Assembly (NCBI GenBank): GCA_039028975.1
Contig: JBCCHB010000168.1
Location: forward strand, 1-34,413
Length of the DNA stretch: 34,413 nucleotides
Direction: 5' to 3'
From: JAHBNG01 sp039028975
Lineage (GTDB): Bacteria; Chloroflexota; Anaerolineae; Caldilineales; Caldilineaceae
Part shown: piece by piece, positions 7,862-16,090 of the stretch
Layout: each line of letters starts with the position of its first letter
Position numbering within the stretch: position 1 is the stretch's first letter
The notes under the pieces: generated by a model
Databases searched by the model: none
Told to the model about the DNA's origin: nothing
Seen by the model: only the letters and a program-made list of their open reading frames with translations
Program-made: the position numbers and the translations under genes

Positions 7862-9943
7862 TTATTCTCTAATCCCAAATACATCCAAAATAAACGCTAG
7901 GTTAAAGGCCGCCTCTCGCAAAAAATCAAATCGCCCCGAGGCACCGTCGTGCCCTGTGTCCATGTTTGTTTTGAGAATCAATCGATTGTTGTCAGTTTTG
8001 AGCGAACGCAACCTGGCCACCCACTTAGCCGGTTCCCAATATTGAACATAGGGATCATTGAAGCCACCTTTGACAAACATCTGTGGGTAGTCTTGAGCCT
8101 CCACGTTGTCATAGGGTGAGTAGGATTTGAGATAATCGTATTGGACTGGATCGTTTGGGTTTCCCCACTCTTCCCATTCAGGTACTGTAAGCGGAAGAGA
8201 CGTATCGAGCAAAGTGTTGATGATATCGACAAAAGGCACCCACGTAACAATCCCAGCATAGAGCTCTGGTCGCGTGTTGGCAATAACACCCATCAGCAGT
8301 CCACCCGCGCTATGGCCCTCGGCGACCAACTGCTTTGGGGTCGTGTATCCTTCGGCGATCAAATGTTCGGTGCAGGCAATAAAGTCAGTAAAGGTATTCT
8401 TCTTATGCATGAGCTTGCCGTTATCGTACCATGCTCGCCCCATCTCGCCACCACCACGTACGTGAGCATTGGCAAAAACCACCCCCCGATCGAGCAGACC
8501 CAAGAAAAGCATAGGGAATGTGGGGTCATTGTTTGCTCCATAAGCACCATAGGCCCACAGATGTAGGGGGGCCGGCTGATCTCTGGGCGTATCTCTGTGT
8601 CGGGTCAGGGAGATCGGAACCTGAGTGCCATCGCTTGCTGTAGCATAAAGCCGTTCGGCTACATAATCATTGGGATCAAAATCACCCAACACCTCTGCAC
8701 GCTTCTTTAGCTCGCGCGTCCGATTATTCATATGGTAATCATAGACTGAACTAGGCGTAATCGGTGAGGTATAGGTAAGCCGTACTATCTCGCTCTCGAA
8801 TTCTGGGTTATCGGTTGCAGTCGGTGGTCTTACATAATAGATCGGTTCTGGAAATTCAATGGGGTGGACCTCACCACTGATCAGGTTCATTACCCACAGC
8901 TGACAGAAACCGCCCTCGCGGCCATAAAGTACCAGATAATTGCGAAAGACTTGCATCTCCACAATCGTGCCATTATTGCGTTGGGCGAGTAACTCGCGCC
9001 AATGGTCTTTGCCTGACGTCATCACAGGTGCCTCCATCACGCGGAAGTCGTAAGCATCGTCGTTTGTGATGATGATGAAACGCTCACCGTGGGTCTCTGA
9101 ATGATGATGCTCCACCTTATACTCCAAACCAGCTTCACGAGGGTGGATCACCATAGGATTACTTTCTGGTGCATCGGCTGGGATGTACCACTGTTCCGTG
9201 GTCATTTTGCTCGCCATATGCAGAATAATATAGACACTACTCTTGGTCTTATAGACACCTAAATTGAACAATCGATCATCTTCTTGATAGACGATCACGT
9301 CGTTATCGGGATTGTTGCCCAAACGGTGTCGCATAAGTCGATTAGGGCGCAGCGCCTCATCGTGTCGTGTATATAAAATGGTCTGGTTATCGTTGGCCCA
9401 TGCTGTTGCGTGCCCGGTATTCCGAATGGTTTCGGGCAACAGTTTGCCTGTTTCCAGGTTCTTGATGTACAGCGTATACGATTCGCCACCTGTGGTATCG
9501 ATCGAATAAAGGAGCAATCGATGGTCTGGGCTAACACTATATGACTGAAGGTGCAAATATTCATGTGCAGCAGCCAATTCATTTAGGTCCAGCAAGATCT
9601 CTTCCACTGCTTCTAATGAGCCGCGTTTGCGACAGTAAAGAGGATATTGGGCACCTTCCAATGTACGGTCGTAGTAGAAGTAGTTGCCATGACGTACCGG
9701 CACAGAGGGGTCATCTTCCTTCATCCGGGCGCGCAGCTCTTGGTAGATGGTCTCTTGCAGATCGGCCGTATGGGCCATCATGGCGTCTGTATAGGCGTTT
9801 TCGGCTTCTAGATAGGCGACAACTTCTGGGTTATCGCGCTCGCTCAGCCAATAGTAGTTGTCGATGCGGGTATCATCGTGAGTGATAGTGGTCTTGGGAT
9901 GAATTGGCGCCTTTGGTGGGACTGGGGGTGTAGTGTAGGACAT
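7862..9943 (-). CDS. ptrB: Oligopeptidase B-like prolyl oligopeptidase (S9A)
   Basis: Cytosolic serine peptidase that cuts short peptides, in the OpdB subgroup after basic residues. Its 693 aa match the usual length. The N-terminal beta-propeller (about 70-420) is followed by an alpha/beta-hydrolase domain. The nucleophile is S545 in GHSAGG, with D630 (GGFNDPYV) and H665 (MDTGHDGASG) completing the triad. The opening DDTRIDNYYWLSERDNPEV is characteristic of OpdB. No signal peptide. The start ATG at 9943 has a weak AGAGA upstream and is 17 bp from the stop of the P-loop kinase gene, so the two are likely co-transcribed. A link with the nearby lasso cluster is not indicated; it is a housekeeping-type peptidase. 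Confidence 0.93.
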   Translation of the reverse strand: MSYTTPPVPPKAPIHPKTTITHDDTRIDNYYWLSERDNPEVVAYLEAENAYTDAMMAHTADLQETIYQELRARMKEDDPSVPVRHGNYFYYDRTLEGAQYPLYCRKRGSLEAVEEILLDLNELAAAHEYLHLQSYSVSPDHRLLLYSIDTTGGESYTLYIKNLETGKLLPETIRNTGHATAWANDNQTILYTRHDEALRPNRLMRHRLGNNPDNDVIVYQEDDRLFNLGVYKTKSSVYIILHMASKMTTEQWYIPADAPESNPMVIHPREAGLEYKVEHHHSETHGERFIIITNDDAYDFRVMEAPVMTSGKDHWRELLAQRNNGTIVEMQVFRNYLVLYGREGGFCQLWVMNLISGEVHPIEFPEPIYYVRPPTATDNPEFESEIVRLTYTSPITPSSVYDYHMNNRTRELKKRAEVLGDFDPNDYVAERLYATASDGTQVPISLTRHRDTPRDQPAPLHLWAYGAYGANNDPTFPMLFLGLLDRGVVFANAHVRGGGEMGRAWYDNGKLMHKKNTFTDFIACTEHLIAEGYTTPKQLVAEGHSAGGLLMGVIANTRPELYAGIVTWVPFVDIINTLLDTSLPLTVPEWEEWGNPNDPVQYDYLKSYSPYDNVEAQDYPQMFVKGGFNDPYVQYWEPAKWVARLRSLKTDNNRLILKTNMDTGHDGASGRFDFLREAAFNLAFILDVFGIRE

Positions 9944-9960
9944 AGTTATCTCTTGCTTTG

Positions 9961-10617
9961 CTATCTCTCGTCTTGTTGGGATAAATGCGGCTCGAAATGA
10001 TTTCTAGCGATTTCCGAAACCTCTTCGATTGGGTGGGTACCATCAATTTCTAAAACTTTAAGCGCGCGTGCTTCGGCCTCTCGCTTGGAGTGTTCACCCA
10101 ATAACCGATCACGCGCCATATGATTTTCTCGTACCCGCCGTGGATCACTCCGCTCACTGTGATCATCTTTGCCGCGTCGGTCAAAGGACGCTCTGGCAAA
10201 GGCGGGCGTAGGGATCATCCAAAGCGCTTGGTGTTTGGTTGTCAGATAGGGTGAAATCAGATTCGGCGGGAGATTCCCCTCAACCACGATAGGCATTTGG
10301 GTAGACATCGTCAACAGTTCACTGGTTATCCACGGGAACAGATCCGTTTCAATGCGCAGCATATTCTGGGCCTGGTTTTCCACAGGCTCCAGCCAGCGAG
10401 CATCTACTGGGCGCTTGACCCAAGTGGGCCAAAATGCCACTGGATCATTGAGGATGTGATTCGTTAAGAGTGCTTCTGCGTGTTCATCGCAACTGTAGAA
10501 GAGCCAGCCCTTTTTTTCCGCTAACGCTGTGCCTACAGAAGTCTTCCCCGCATCAGGAGAACCACCGATCCAGAGGACGTGGGTTAGCGCCTGTTTGATT
10601 TGTTCATGATTTAGCAT
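9961..10617 (-). CDS. Small P-loop ATPase/kinase (AAA_33/shikimate-kinase-like)
   Basis: A 218-aa nucleotide-binding protein with a Walker A loop GSPDAGKT at residues 19-26 right after the first beta-strand (HVLWIGGS). Later features are IVVEGNLPPNL (about 110-120, Walker B-like strand) and a basic segment DRRGKDDHSERSDPRRVREN (about 145-164) that resembles a lid region with arginines. This arrangement fits small kinases acting on metabolites or nucleotides, but I cannot assign a substrate. It is the first gene of a likely two-gene unit with oligopeptidase B. The start ATG at 10617 lacks a clear binding site. Confidence 0.72.
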   Translation of the reverse strand: MLNHEQIKQALTHVLWIGGSPDAGKTSVGTALAEKKGWLFYSCDEHAEALLTNHILNDPVAFWPTWVKRPVDARWLEPVENQAQNMLRIETDLFPWITSELLTMSTQMPIVVEGNLPPNLISPYLTTKHQALWMIPTPAFARASFDRRGKDDHSERSDPRRVRENHMARDRLLGEHSKREAEARALKVLEIDGTHPIEEVSEIARNHFEPHLSQQDER

Positions 10618-10720
10618 ATCTGCCGTTGCCCTTGCTCTATGTTAAAGTTGATTGTTTTTATGAACCTCAATCATTATCTTGTCTCTATTGATACTCAGTA
10701 GACCGCAACGGACTGTGAAT

Positions 10721-10807
10721 TGTCATTTCGCGCCCAGAGGGCACCCGAGCGAGAAATCTTGCGTTTGGTCAAGGACAGATTTCTCGTCGTCCCTCCTCGA
10801 AATGACA
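10721..10807. repeat. TGTCATTTCG nested palindrome
   Basis: Outer arms TGTCATTTCG (10721-10730) / CGAAATGACA (10798-10807) and inner arms CGAGAAATCT (10750-10759) / AGATTTCTCG (10777-10786). Weaker complementarity continues outward (ACTCAGTAGA near 10694 against TCTACTGA near 10814). It is a dispersed extragenic palindrome; an apparent plus-strand ORF through it is an artefact. Confidence 0.65.
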
Positions 10808-10963
10808 GATTACGATCTACTGATATTCAAATGCACAAATTGCATTTTGAAAAAATCCGGTTGCGTGTATAGATTGCCGGATCTAGGACCGAGATCGGAT
10901 CTGTCAAGAAATGCTACTAACACGAAAACGGATATCAAGTATAAAAAGAATAACAGAAAATAG

Positions 10964-10996
10964 CTACCGTTCGCTTATACCCGAATGGTAGTTTTT
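10964..10996 (+). terminator. Intrinsic terminator-like hairpin
   Basis: CTACCGTTCG (10964-10973) pairs with CGAATGGTAG (10982-10991), with one G-U pair and an 8-nt loop, and is followed directly by TTTTT. Good form for a plus-strand rho-independent terminator, yet no plus-strand gene is recognisable upstream. It may end an unrecognised transcript or be part of a mobile repeat. Confidence 0.45.
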
Positions 10997-11039
10997 ACAG
11001 TCGTTTTCTGGTGTCTTCTCAATATAATAGAGGTAAAAA

Positions 11040-11095
11040 CCTTCCGGAAAGCTAAATTCGAACGCGATCCACTCATACGAAAAGCTTTCCGGAGG
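11040..11095. repeat. Inverted repeat CTTCCGGAAAGCT
   Basis: Arms 11040-11053 and 11083-11095 are complementary with one mismatch and a 29-nt loop. It lies 16 bp beyond the stop codon of the ArsR-DUF2087 gene. A related CCTTCCGAAAGGC string occurs near 25712. Confidence 0.5.
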
Positions 11096-11111
11096 CCTGA
11101 TTGTCTAACGG

Positions 11112-12047
11112 TTAAGGTAGCTTCCTACCTTGAGGCCGAGAATAGGTGCCATCTTCCAATTGTACAATCAGCTCTTCTTCCAACATGGCCGCGCGAACCA
11201 CACCTGGATCACCTCCATGATGCTTCTCGATCAGCTCATCAATCTGTGCTTGCGTATAGCGCTTGCTGCCCCGGATACGTAGGGCGATTTTGAGCATCTC
11301 GTGGTAGGGATCTTTCTCTTGGGCAACAGACTCTTTTAAGTTTGCATAGACACCATTTGGATCCTTCTCCCGTAGCGTAGCACGGACGACTGTGTGCCTG
11401 AGATGATTAGGGAACTCTGCTATGGGAAGCTGTTCTGGCGAGAAGTTGGGCTGTTGGGTCATGGGCGAATCAGCCCGCCAATGCCAACTCTCATTCGGTA
11501 GGCGACTGAGCAAACCCGAGTCGATCAGCGCACGCTGAACTCTCGTGAGATCAATCCGATGAGGCAACCCCCAATAGACCCACTTGCCCAACAGCTCATC
11601 AACCTGATCCCAATCATAGCGACGGTCCACCTCTAGCTTTTCGATGAGCCATTGAAGGACAACCTCCCGCTGTTTGACCTGGGTAGGCAGCGCGGTCAGC
11701 TTATCGTTCCTTAACCAGCGGGCAAGGCTCTCATCTTGAAACGCGTTTTGATTAACGTTTTGGTCAGTCTGGATGCGTTGAGCGAGGTTGTTCGCAGACA
11801 ACATCGCCACGTACTCCTCTAATTTATGGGCCTGCAATACATAAATGTTATAGTACTGCTCGGCCTTTGCTTCTACCAATCCAAGATTTTGGAGCTTCTT
11901 CAGGTGGTGGGAAATGGTTGGTGGCTTTACGCCAAGTGTAGCTGCCAATTCTTGACCTGTGCTTGGTTGCTGGGCCAAAACGCCTAAAATATTGAGCCTG
12001 GTTGAATCGGCAATGGCTTTTAAAAATGGCACTAAAATGTCGGTCAT
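11112..12047 (-). CDS. ArsR-family HTH regulator fused to DUF2087
   Basis: A 311-aa fusion. Residues about 15-75 are an ArsR winged helix (STGQELAATLGVKPPTISHH, then LKKLQNLGLVEAKAEQYYNI) lacking the cysteine pairs of metal sensors, so the signal is probably not a metal. The remainder contains two DUF2087-like segments: one at about 105-185 (YDWDQVDELLGKW, then the 'lidsGLLsR' turn) and one at about 230-305 (KRYTQAQIDELIEKHHGGDP). DUF2087 is a small nucleic-acid-binding-like domain of uncertain role, known in ArsR/HTH fusions. The C-terminal half is duplicated at 5512-5862. The gene appears monocistronic; the AT-rich 110 bp upstream presumably contain its promoter. Confidence 0.85.
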   Translation of the reverse strand: MTDILVPFLKAIADSTRLNILGVLAQQPSTGQELAATLGVKPPTISHHLKKLQNLGLVEAKAEQYYNIYVLQAHKLEEYVAMLSANNLAQRIQTDQNVNQNAFQDESLARWLRNDKLTALPTQVKQREVVLQWLIEKLEVDRRYDWDQVDELLGKWVYWGLPHRIDLTRVQRALIDSGLLSRLPNESWHWRADSPMTQQPNFSPEQLPIAEFPNHLRHTVVRATLREKDPNGVYANLKESVAQEKDPYHEMLKIALRIRGSKRYTQAQIDELIEKHHGGDPGVVRAAMLEEELIVQLEDGTYSRPQGRKLP

Positions 12048-12156
12048 AATTTTCGTCTGATGGTTCTATTAGATGTACTTGGATTTAGTTTGATGCATAT
12101 CTAATTGAATTTTAGCATTGGGCAGCAAATTTGTCAACCCCTAAATTTCAATCGAC

Positions 12157-12477
12157 CTATGAATATCTGGCGTTGGTCATTCCTTCGTCCGGAAACTGAG
12201 TTTTTGAGCAGTTTGACGTTGCTCCCACTCTGACAGGCAAAAAACTCAGTTTCTTCTTGTCGCCTTGTGTACTCGAATAGAAATTGGTCATCAAGATGTT
12301 TATTTCGCGGTACTTAATGACGCAATCAAGGAAGGTTTTGTCCAATTTGATGAGGCCGTTAGCGTCTATCGGTTCAATGTTGTGAAGTAGGCTGGATATC
12401 AACGTGTGAACATTGCCAGATATGTCATAAGTCTCTTTGATCTGTTCCTGCTCATTGTCCGATAGGGCCTCGTACAT
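12157..12477 (-). CDS. Hypothetical protein, doubtful
   Basis: A 106-codon frame directly downstream of, and in the same frame as, the tetR stop codon. The first 75 residues are acidic and plausible for a small helical protein (EALSDNEQEQIKETYDISG). The last 30 codons run through an inverted repeat (12192-12253), so the natural gene may be shorter or broken. No convincing ribosome binding site. I do not recognise it. Confidence 0.25.
   Translation of the reverse strand: MYEALSDNEQEQIKETYDISGNVHTLISSLLHNIEPIDANGLIKLDKTFLDCVIKYREINILMTNFYSSTQGDKKKLSFLPVRVGATSNCSKTQFPDEGMTNARYS
12192..12253. repeat. Perfect 14-bp inverted repeat
   Basis: GAAACTGAGTTTTT (12192-12205) and AAAAACTCAGTTTC (12240-12253), loop 34 nt. 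It could act as a terminator region for the MBL-TetR operon on the minus strand, but it may equally be a dispersed element. Confidence 0.55.
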
Positions 12478-12501
12478 CTCATGGATGATATCACCCAGTC
12501 T

Positions 12502-13059
12502 TCAATTAAGGTTAAGCCCATTGAAATAGGCTTTAAAGAGCTGCTCAAAGCTTTGGTCTAGATCCAAATCAAGCCCAAAGCCACCTGCCAACTCAAGCGA
12601 AACAAACCCATGAAGCAAACTACGAAACCCGCGCACAACATGCAAAGCCTCATCTCCATCTAAACCAAAAGAACCCAAAATAAGCAGCAAAAGAGAGATT
12701 GTATTCCACCCAATCCGATCTATTTCTGAATCAGGTTCACCTGCTGGAAGGATGAGTTGGTAAATGCCAGGATTCGCATGGGCAAAGGCTCGATAACTTT
12801 GTGCTGCTGCCCACAACGCCTCGCTCCCGATTTTTCCGGCCATTGCGTCTCTTAAATTCTCGTACCATATGGTGAGCGTATGAACGCGCAAAGCGAAAAT
12901 CAAGCCATCTGTACCTTGAATATGGTTATAAAGAGATGGGACTTTAATATTTAGTGCCGCAGCTAAATCTTTAAGCCTTAGCTGATGGACATCGCCCAAT
13001 TCATTGGCGAGTTCCGCCGCTTTATGAACAACCTTCTCTTTGGTTAAATCCCTCGCCAT
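12502..13059 (-). CDS. TetR-family repressor (TetR/WHG type)
   Basis: A 185-aa regulator with an N-terminal TetR helix-turn-helix (LRLKDLAAALNIKVPSLYNH, about 27-46). The C-terminal ligand domain has the ALRVHTLTIWYENLRDAMAG and RGFRSLLHGFVSLELAGGFG stretches typical of the WHG subgroup. It begins 2 bp after the metallo-hydrolase stop codon, so the two form an operon with translational coupling. The perfect palindrome inside the operon promoter (13808-13826) is its likely operator, giving autorepression together with control of the hydrolase. The inducer is unknown. Confidence 0.9.
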   Translation of the reverse strand: MARDLTKEKVVHKAAELANELGDVHQLRLKDLAAALNIKVPSLYNHIQGTDGLIFALRVHTLTIWYENLRDAMAGKIGSEALWAAAQSYRAFAHANPGIYQLILPAGEPDSEIDRIGWNTISLLLLILGSFGLDGDEALHVVRGFRSLLHGFVSLELAGGFGLDLDLDQSFEQLFKAYFNGLNLN

Positions 13060-13061
13060 CT

Positions 13062-13751
13062 TTATTTCTTGGCCTTTGCAATCGCTTTTTGCATAGCAGC
13101 CGTGGGATTTTCCAAAACCTGGCCATGCCCAGGAGCTAGCCGTTTGGGGTTCAGGGCCAACAATTTTTCGGCCGATTGAGCAGCGGTTTGTTTATGCCAT
13201 GTGGCAAAGGCAGGTAAAGGGAACAGCCACCGAATGACACCGGCAACAGCGATGCCGCCTAATGTTTGGAAGGCGTCTCCCGTAATTAAGGAACCATCAC
13301 GCACATCATAAAATGAGATGTGGCCCGGTGTGTGACCGGGCGTTGCAATAACTCTGATCGACCCAATCGCGTCGTCGTCTTTCACAGTTTGGGTCGGTCG
13401 GGACTCAACACGAGGGAAGTCTCCCTTTAGCGTCGCGTCGGCCTGCCCCTTTTCAAGTGACATGTCACCATTGATAAAGCGAGCTGATTGCTCAGATGTG
13501 ATGATCTCTATGTTCGGTAGCTCCTGTTTGAGCGCGTCCAGTCCACCGATGTGATCGGAATGGGCATGGGTAAGCACAACTCGCATAATGGGTTGCCCTT
13601 GTTGGGCAGCCGTTTCTATGATCATTTTTTCCATGCCAGCCATCCCTGTATCTATGACCGTGAATCCATCATCTTCTTTGAGGAGGTAGCTATTCATGAC
13701 GCCAAATTTCGTTATTTGAATCAAGGTGTCAGTTATTTGTTTAATTGCCAT
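13062..13751 (-). CDS. Metallo-beta-lactamase-fold hydrolase
   Basis: About 229 aa. The zinc-binding motif HAHSDH is at 62-67 (THAHSDHIGG), with further ligands in TPGHTPGHI, ITGDAF and APGHG. This is the glyoxalase II/lactonase-like MBL family rather than a true beta-lactamase; the substrate is unknown, and lactone or thioester hydrolysis is plausible. Start at 13751 (MAIKQITDTL) is supported by AGGAG 8 nt upstream and by the promoter at 13803-13831. The longer open frame to 13865 begins upstream of that promoter and cannot be the translated form from it. Paired with the downstream tetR, it is probably derepressed by its own substrate or a related compound. Confidence 0.9.
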   Translation of the reverse strand: MAIKQITDTLIQITKFGVMNSYLLKEDDGFTVIDTGMAGMEKMIIETAAQQGQPIMRVVLTHAHSDHIGGLDALKQELPNIEIITSEQSARFINGDMSLEKGQADATLKGDFPRVESRPTQTVKDDDAIGSIRVIATPGHTPGHISFYDVRDGSLITGDAFQTLGGIAVAGVIRWLFPLPAFATWHKQTAAQSAEKLLALNPKRLAPGHGQVLENPTAAMQKAIAKAKK

Positions 13752-13802
13752 GGGAAGATCTCCTATTGAAAAGTTTGTTAGCCCAAAAACTAATATATTG
13801 GT

Positions 13803-13831
13803 ATTATAAACTAATTCAATTAGTTTGTCAA
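13803..13831 (-). promoter_or_regulatory. Consensus sigma70 promoter with embedded TetR operator
   Basis: Minus-strand -35 TTGACA (13831-13826), 17-bp spacer, -10 TATAAT (13808-13803): a full consensus match. The spacer plus one base on each side is a perfect palindrome, AAACTAATT-N-AATTAGTTT (13808-13826). A repressor bound there would block polymerase completely. A half-site-like AAACTAATA lies just downstream (about 13787-13795). It serves the MBL-fold hydrolase/tetR operon, whose first ATG is about 50 nt downstream. Confidence 0.9.
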
Positions 13832-13920
13832 GTGGTTTCAATTCATTTGGGATTTTCTTGCTCATTTTGTAATTGGAAAAGCTATTGATTTGCCTGTAGA
13901 ATGTGTCCGATTTATATTGT

Positions 13921-14005
13921 TATACTCAGATCCGTTTGAAAACACGAGTTTGGTCAGTCTAATAGAGCATCGGAAAATTCCGGTTTTCAAATCGACCTCA
14001 GTATA
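13921..14005. repeat. Repeat family A, copy 1 (85-bp TA-bounded element)
   Basis: Starts TATACTCAG and ends CAGTATA, with imperfect terminal inverted repeats of about 23 bp whose inner ends are GTTTGAAAAC and GTTTTCAAA. Same organisation as 29231-29316 and 29688-29772. Ends beginning in TA would fit insertion at TA, as for IS630/Tc1-mariner derived MITEs. Confidence 0.75.
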
Positions 14006-14238
14006 GCCTCAGAAACATTTTCGCGCCCTAACAGGACTTGCAGCCGACGCAAGGCGCGGCTGAATCGGGTGTTGAGACTGCTGTATTTACTGTCGAGTAT
14101 GATTGAATTTTGAGTAATACTGTTTAATTTATTGGAGGATTGTAAAGGACGGGTCAGAAACAGGTCGAACTTCCGAGACGCAATCATCAACCCGTGGGGA
14201 CCAGCAACCAACAATCAGTTTCCAATTCCCACCTCCTG

Positions 14239-14483
14239 GGCTGTTGAGGTGAAGAACTGGAAACACCCTGTGAGCCAGACGTAAATTGAGCACTTCTGGC
14301 AACCTGCCAGAACTTAGCTGAGGATAAAGAGCATGTGAAGATTTTCTGCTGGTTTTATGCCCGCGGTGGCTTTACCAGCCCTGCCGAAGAATTTATGCAG
14401 GAAAAGGGGCGTTGTATTCGGACGAAGCCGATTTGGTTCAGATGGTCAGGGACCTTCGGGTAGTTGAGCGGTGGAATGAGTAA
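14239..14483 (+). pseudogene. Decayed restriction-endonuclease-like gene (PD-(D/E)XK type), C-terminal part
   Basis: Three plus-strand frames together spell a recognisable nuclease tail: WAVEVKNWKHPVSQT then TAA (14284-14286); after frame changes, LAEDKEHVKIFCWFYARGGF and TSPAEEFMQEKG; then LYSDEADLVQMVRDLRVVER and a TAA at 14481. E-V-K in the first piece matches the (D/E)xK catalytic motif of Mrr-like or NERD-like nucleases. At least one stop and two frameshifts make it non-functional. It lies just after a family A repeat. Confidence 0.5.
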
Positions 14484-14579
14484 TATACAGTTCCCCGCTT
14501 CAGCCATATTGAAAACCGCTGGGGTGTGCTTTCTGACGATAGCCTGAAAGAGCTGGATTTCATCGGTGAGTACCAGACC

Positions 14580-15467
14580 CTAAAGCTCTTCTCCATGAAT
14601 CCATCCATTCAGCGTAAATCGCCCATCTTTATAGCAATCCGTTTCGATGTGAAGAGGTGTCACTTGGTGGAAGGCCCAACTTGGAAAAAAGATCACGCTG
14701 TTATTGGTGGGAAAAACGCGCGTATAGTTCTTTCCAGGAAAGTTGATCTTTTCTGCCGAATCAAAGAGAAGCAGATCGCCCCCTGTAAAGCGGCGCGGCT
14801 CACTGTGAAAATAGTAAACAAAGGTTACGTTACGGCCTATAGCTTTGCCAACAGAACCCCTATCCCGGTGAAGCGTGAAATAATCACCATCTAAATGCAT
14901 GGTTAACTGCAATTCGGTCCTGGTTGGTGTGAATGGATGATGGCCAAGATGGGGGAAAAGCGTCTGTAGGGTCGAATGGATCTGTTCCAGAAATGCCTCT
15001 TTAATGCTCCCAAGTTGAGTCTCGTACAGAACGTGTGACGAGCGCAGATCGCCTTCCTCAAGTGGATCATAAACCAAAGAGTTCGAAAATTGCTCCTCGT
15101 GTTCAGATATGATCTGCCAAATGCTAGAACAAATTTCATCGGGGAGAAAATTCGGAATCTGTACGAAAGGGGCCGGCTGATTCCGTTCCGATGGCGACTG
15201 GATACCGAGTTCTTGCATACTCAGGATAGATTCGATCCATGCTGCATCATGATGATCTGGTTGAAGCGTACGTAACTGACGAATCTCCTCGCACGCACGC
15301 TCAAGCTTTCCTTGCTGCCGGTAGACATTGCCTAAGCGATAGCGTAAATCTAGATCATTCGGCTTTTCATTCAGCCTTTGGCGTACAGTCTCTTCCAATT
15401 GCGACAAGTATTCTTCACTTCCCACAATTTGATTAAATATATGTTTGGAAAATTTTTTGGAATCCAT
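14580..15467 (-). CDS. TPR-containing 2OG-Fe(II) oxygenase, probable lasso-peptide tailoring enzyme
   Basis: A 295-aa protein. Residues about 20-80 form a TPR-like helical region (LDLRYRLGNVYRQQGKLERA). From about 98 on it is a prolyl-4-hydroxylase/SM-20-type 2OG-Fe(II) oxygenase domain: H200-R-D202 is the HxD iron motif, H267 the distal iron ligand and R283 (DGRFTLNGW) the probable 2-oxoglutarate anchor. Such enzymes hydroxylate Pro, Asp, Asn or other residues. It lies downstream of the lasso precursor on the same strand, but separated by a 623-bp repeat-bearing gap, so co-transcription is uncertain. Lasso peptides with beta-hydroxy-Asp made by a 2OG-Fe(II) enzyme are known (canucin), so acting on this precursor (core Asp, Asn and Pro residues) is reasonable. 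The assignment to the cluster is inference. Confidence 0.85.
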   Translation of the reverse strand: MDSKKFSKHIFNQIVGSEEYLSQLEETVRQRLNEKPNDLDLRYRLGNVYRQQGKLERACEEIRQLRTLQPDHHDAAWIESILSMQELGIQSPSERNQPAPFVQIPNFLPDEICSSIWQIISEHEEQFSNSLVYDPLEEGDLRSSHVLYETQLGSIKEAFLEQIHSTLQTLFPHLGHHPFTPTRTELQLTMHLDGDYFTLHRDRGSVGKAIGRNVTFVYYFHSEPRRFTGGDLLLFDSAEKINFPGKNYTRVFPTNNSVIFFPSWAFHQVTPLHIETDCYKDGRFTLNGWIHGEEL

Positions 15468-16090
15468 GTGTCAGTGGGGTATTCAAGAATTGGTAAATGA
15501 GCAGAAAACAGTTAGTCAGTAAAGATATACTTGACCACTTCCAAGGGGCTATTCGAACGTTGATGCTACTTATACCATTTGCGGAATCAAAGAGCGTGAA
15601 TCATGGATATCGTAGACCGTCCATTTTGCCTTACTTAGCTTTACCCAGAAGTCCAAAACAAGCAGGGAATGGGGCCAATCTTACAGAAACTGCCCTGTCA
15701 TTCTGAGTCATCGCCCGTCCAACATGAGCGTGCGGTGCATTAGTGAACTGACTTCAAGATCGTCCATGCGTCAAATGCGAAGAATCTCGCGTTTGCAGGC
15801 TCGAGATCCTTCGCAATCCACGCACCAATCGAGTTGAATTGACTCGTCTTTCGCTTCGCAAGGCTAAGCCTTTCAGGGCGGATGCTTAGGATACCCAAGC
15901 GCTCCCGCCCTGAAAGGACGGGCTACGATTTATGGCCTTTGACCTGGCGATTGATATTACTGAAGCAAGGAACGTAGGACAATAACCAGTCGGGACCATT
16001 GTGGGGCATCCCCTTAGGGCAGCGAACTCTGCCCTACGAGGCTTATTTTTCCCTACAAGAGTCACTCCATCAAGGCCCAGAGAATCAAAA
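15468..16090. repeat. Gap between precursor and oxygenase, carrying three hairpins
   Basis: No credible gene. Inverted repeats: GCGAAGAATCTCG (15777-15789) / CGAGATCCTTCGC (15802-15814); CCTTTCAGGGCG (15869-15880) / CGCCCTGAAAGG (15906-15917); TAGGGCAG (16015-16022) / CTGCCCTA (16029-16036). The last is the first hairpin met by a transcript leaving the precursor gene and could reduce read-through into the oxygenase, though no T-run follows on that strand. Confidence 0.5.

Noticed and set aside
7862..9943. Oligopeptidase B as the lasso leader peptidase or isopeptidase
   Set aside because: A dedicated B2 protease is present in the cluster, and the peptidase sits about 6 kb away in a separate two-gene unit.
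10679..10963. 94-codon plus-strand open frame
   Set aside because: It runs straight through a nested palindrome repeat, and its composition looks non-coding.
13752..13865. Longer N-terminus for the metallo-beta-lactamase-fold protein
   Set aside because: It would start upstream of the consensus promoter at 13803-13831 and lacks a ribosome binding site, whereas the ATG at 13751 has AGGAG.
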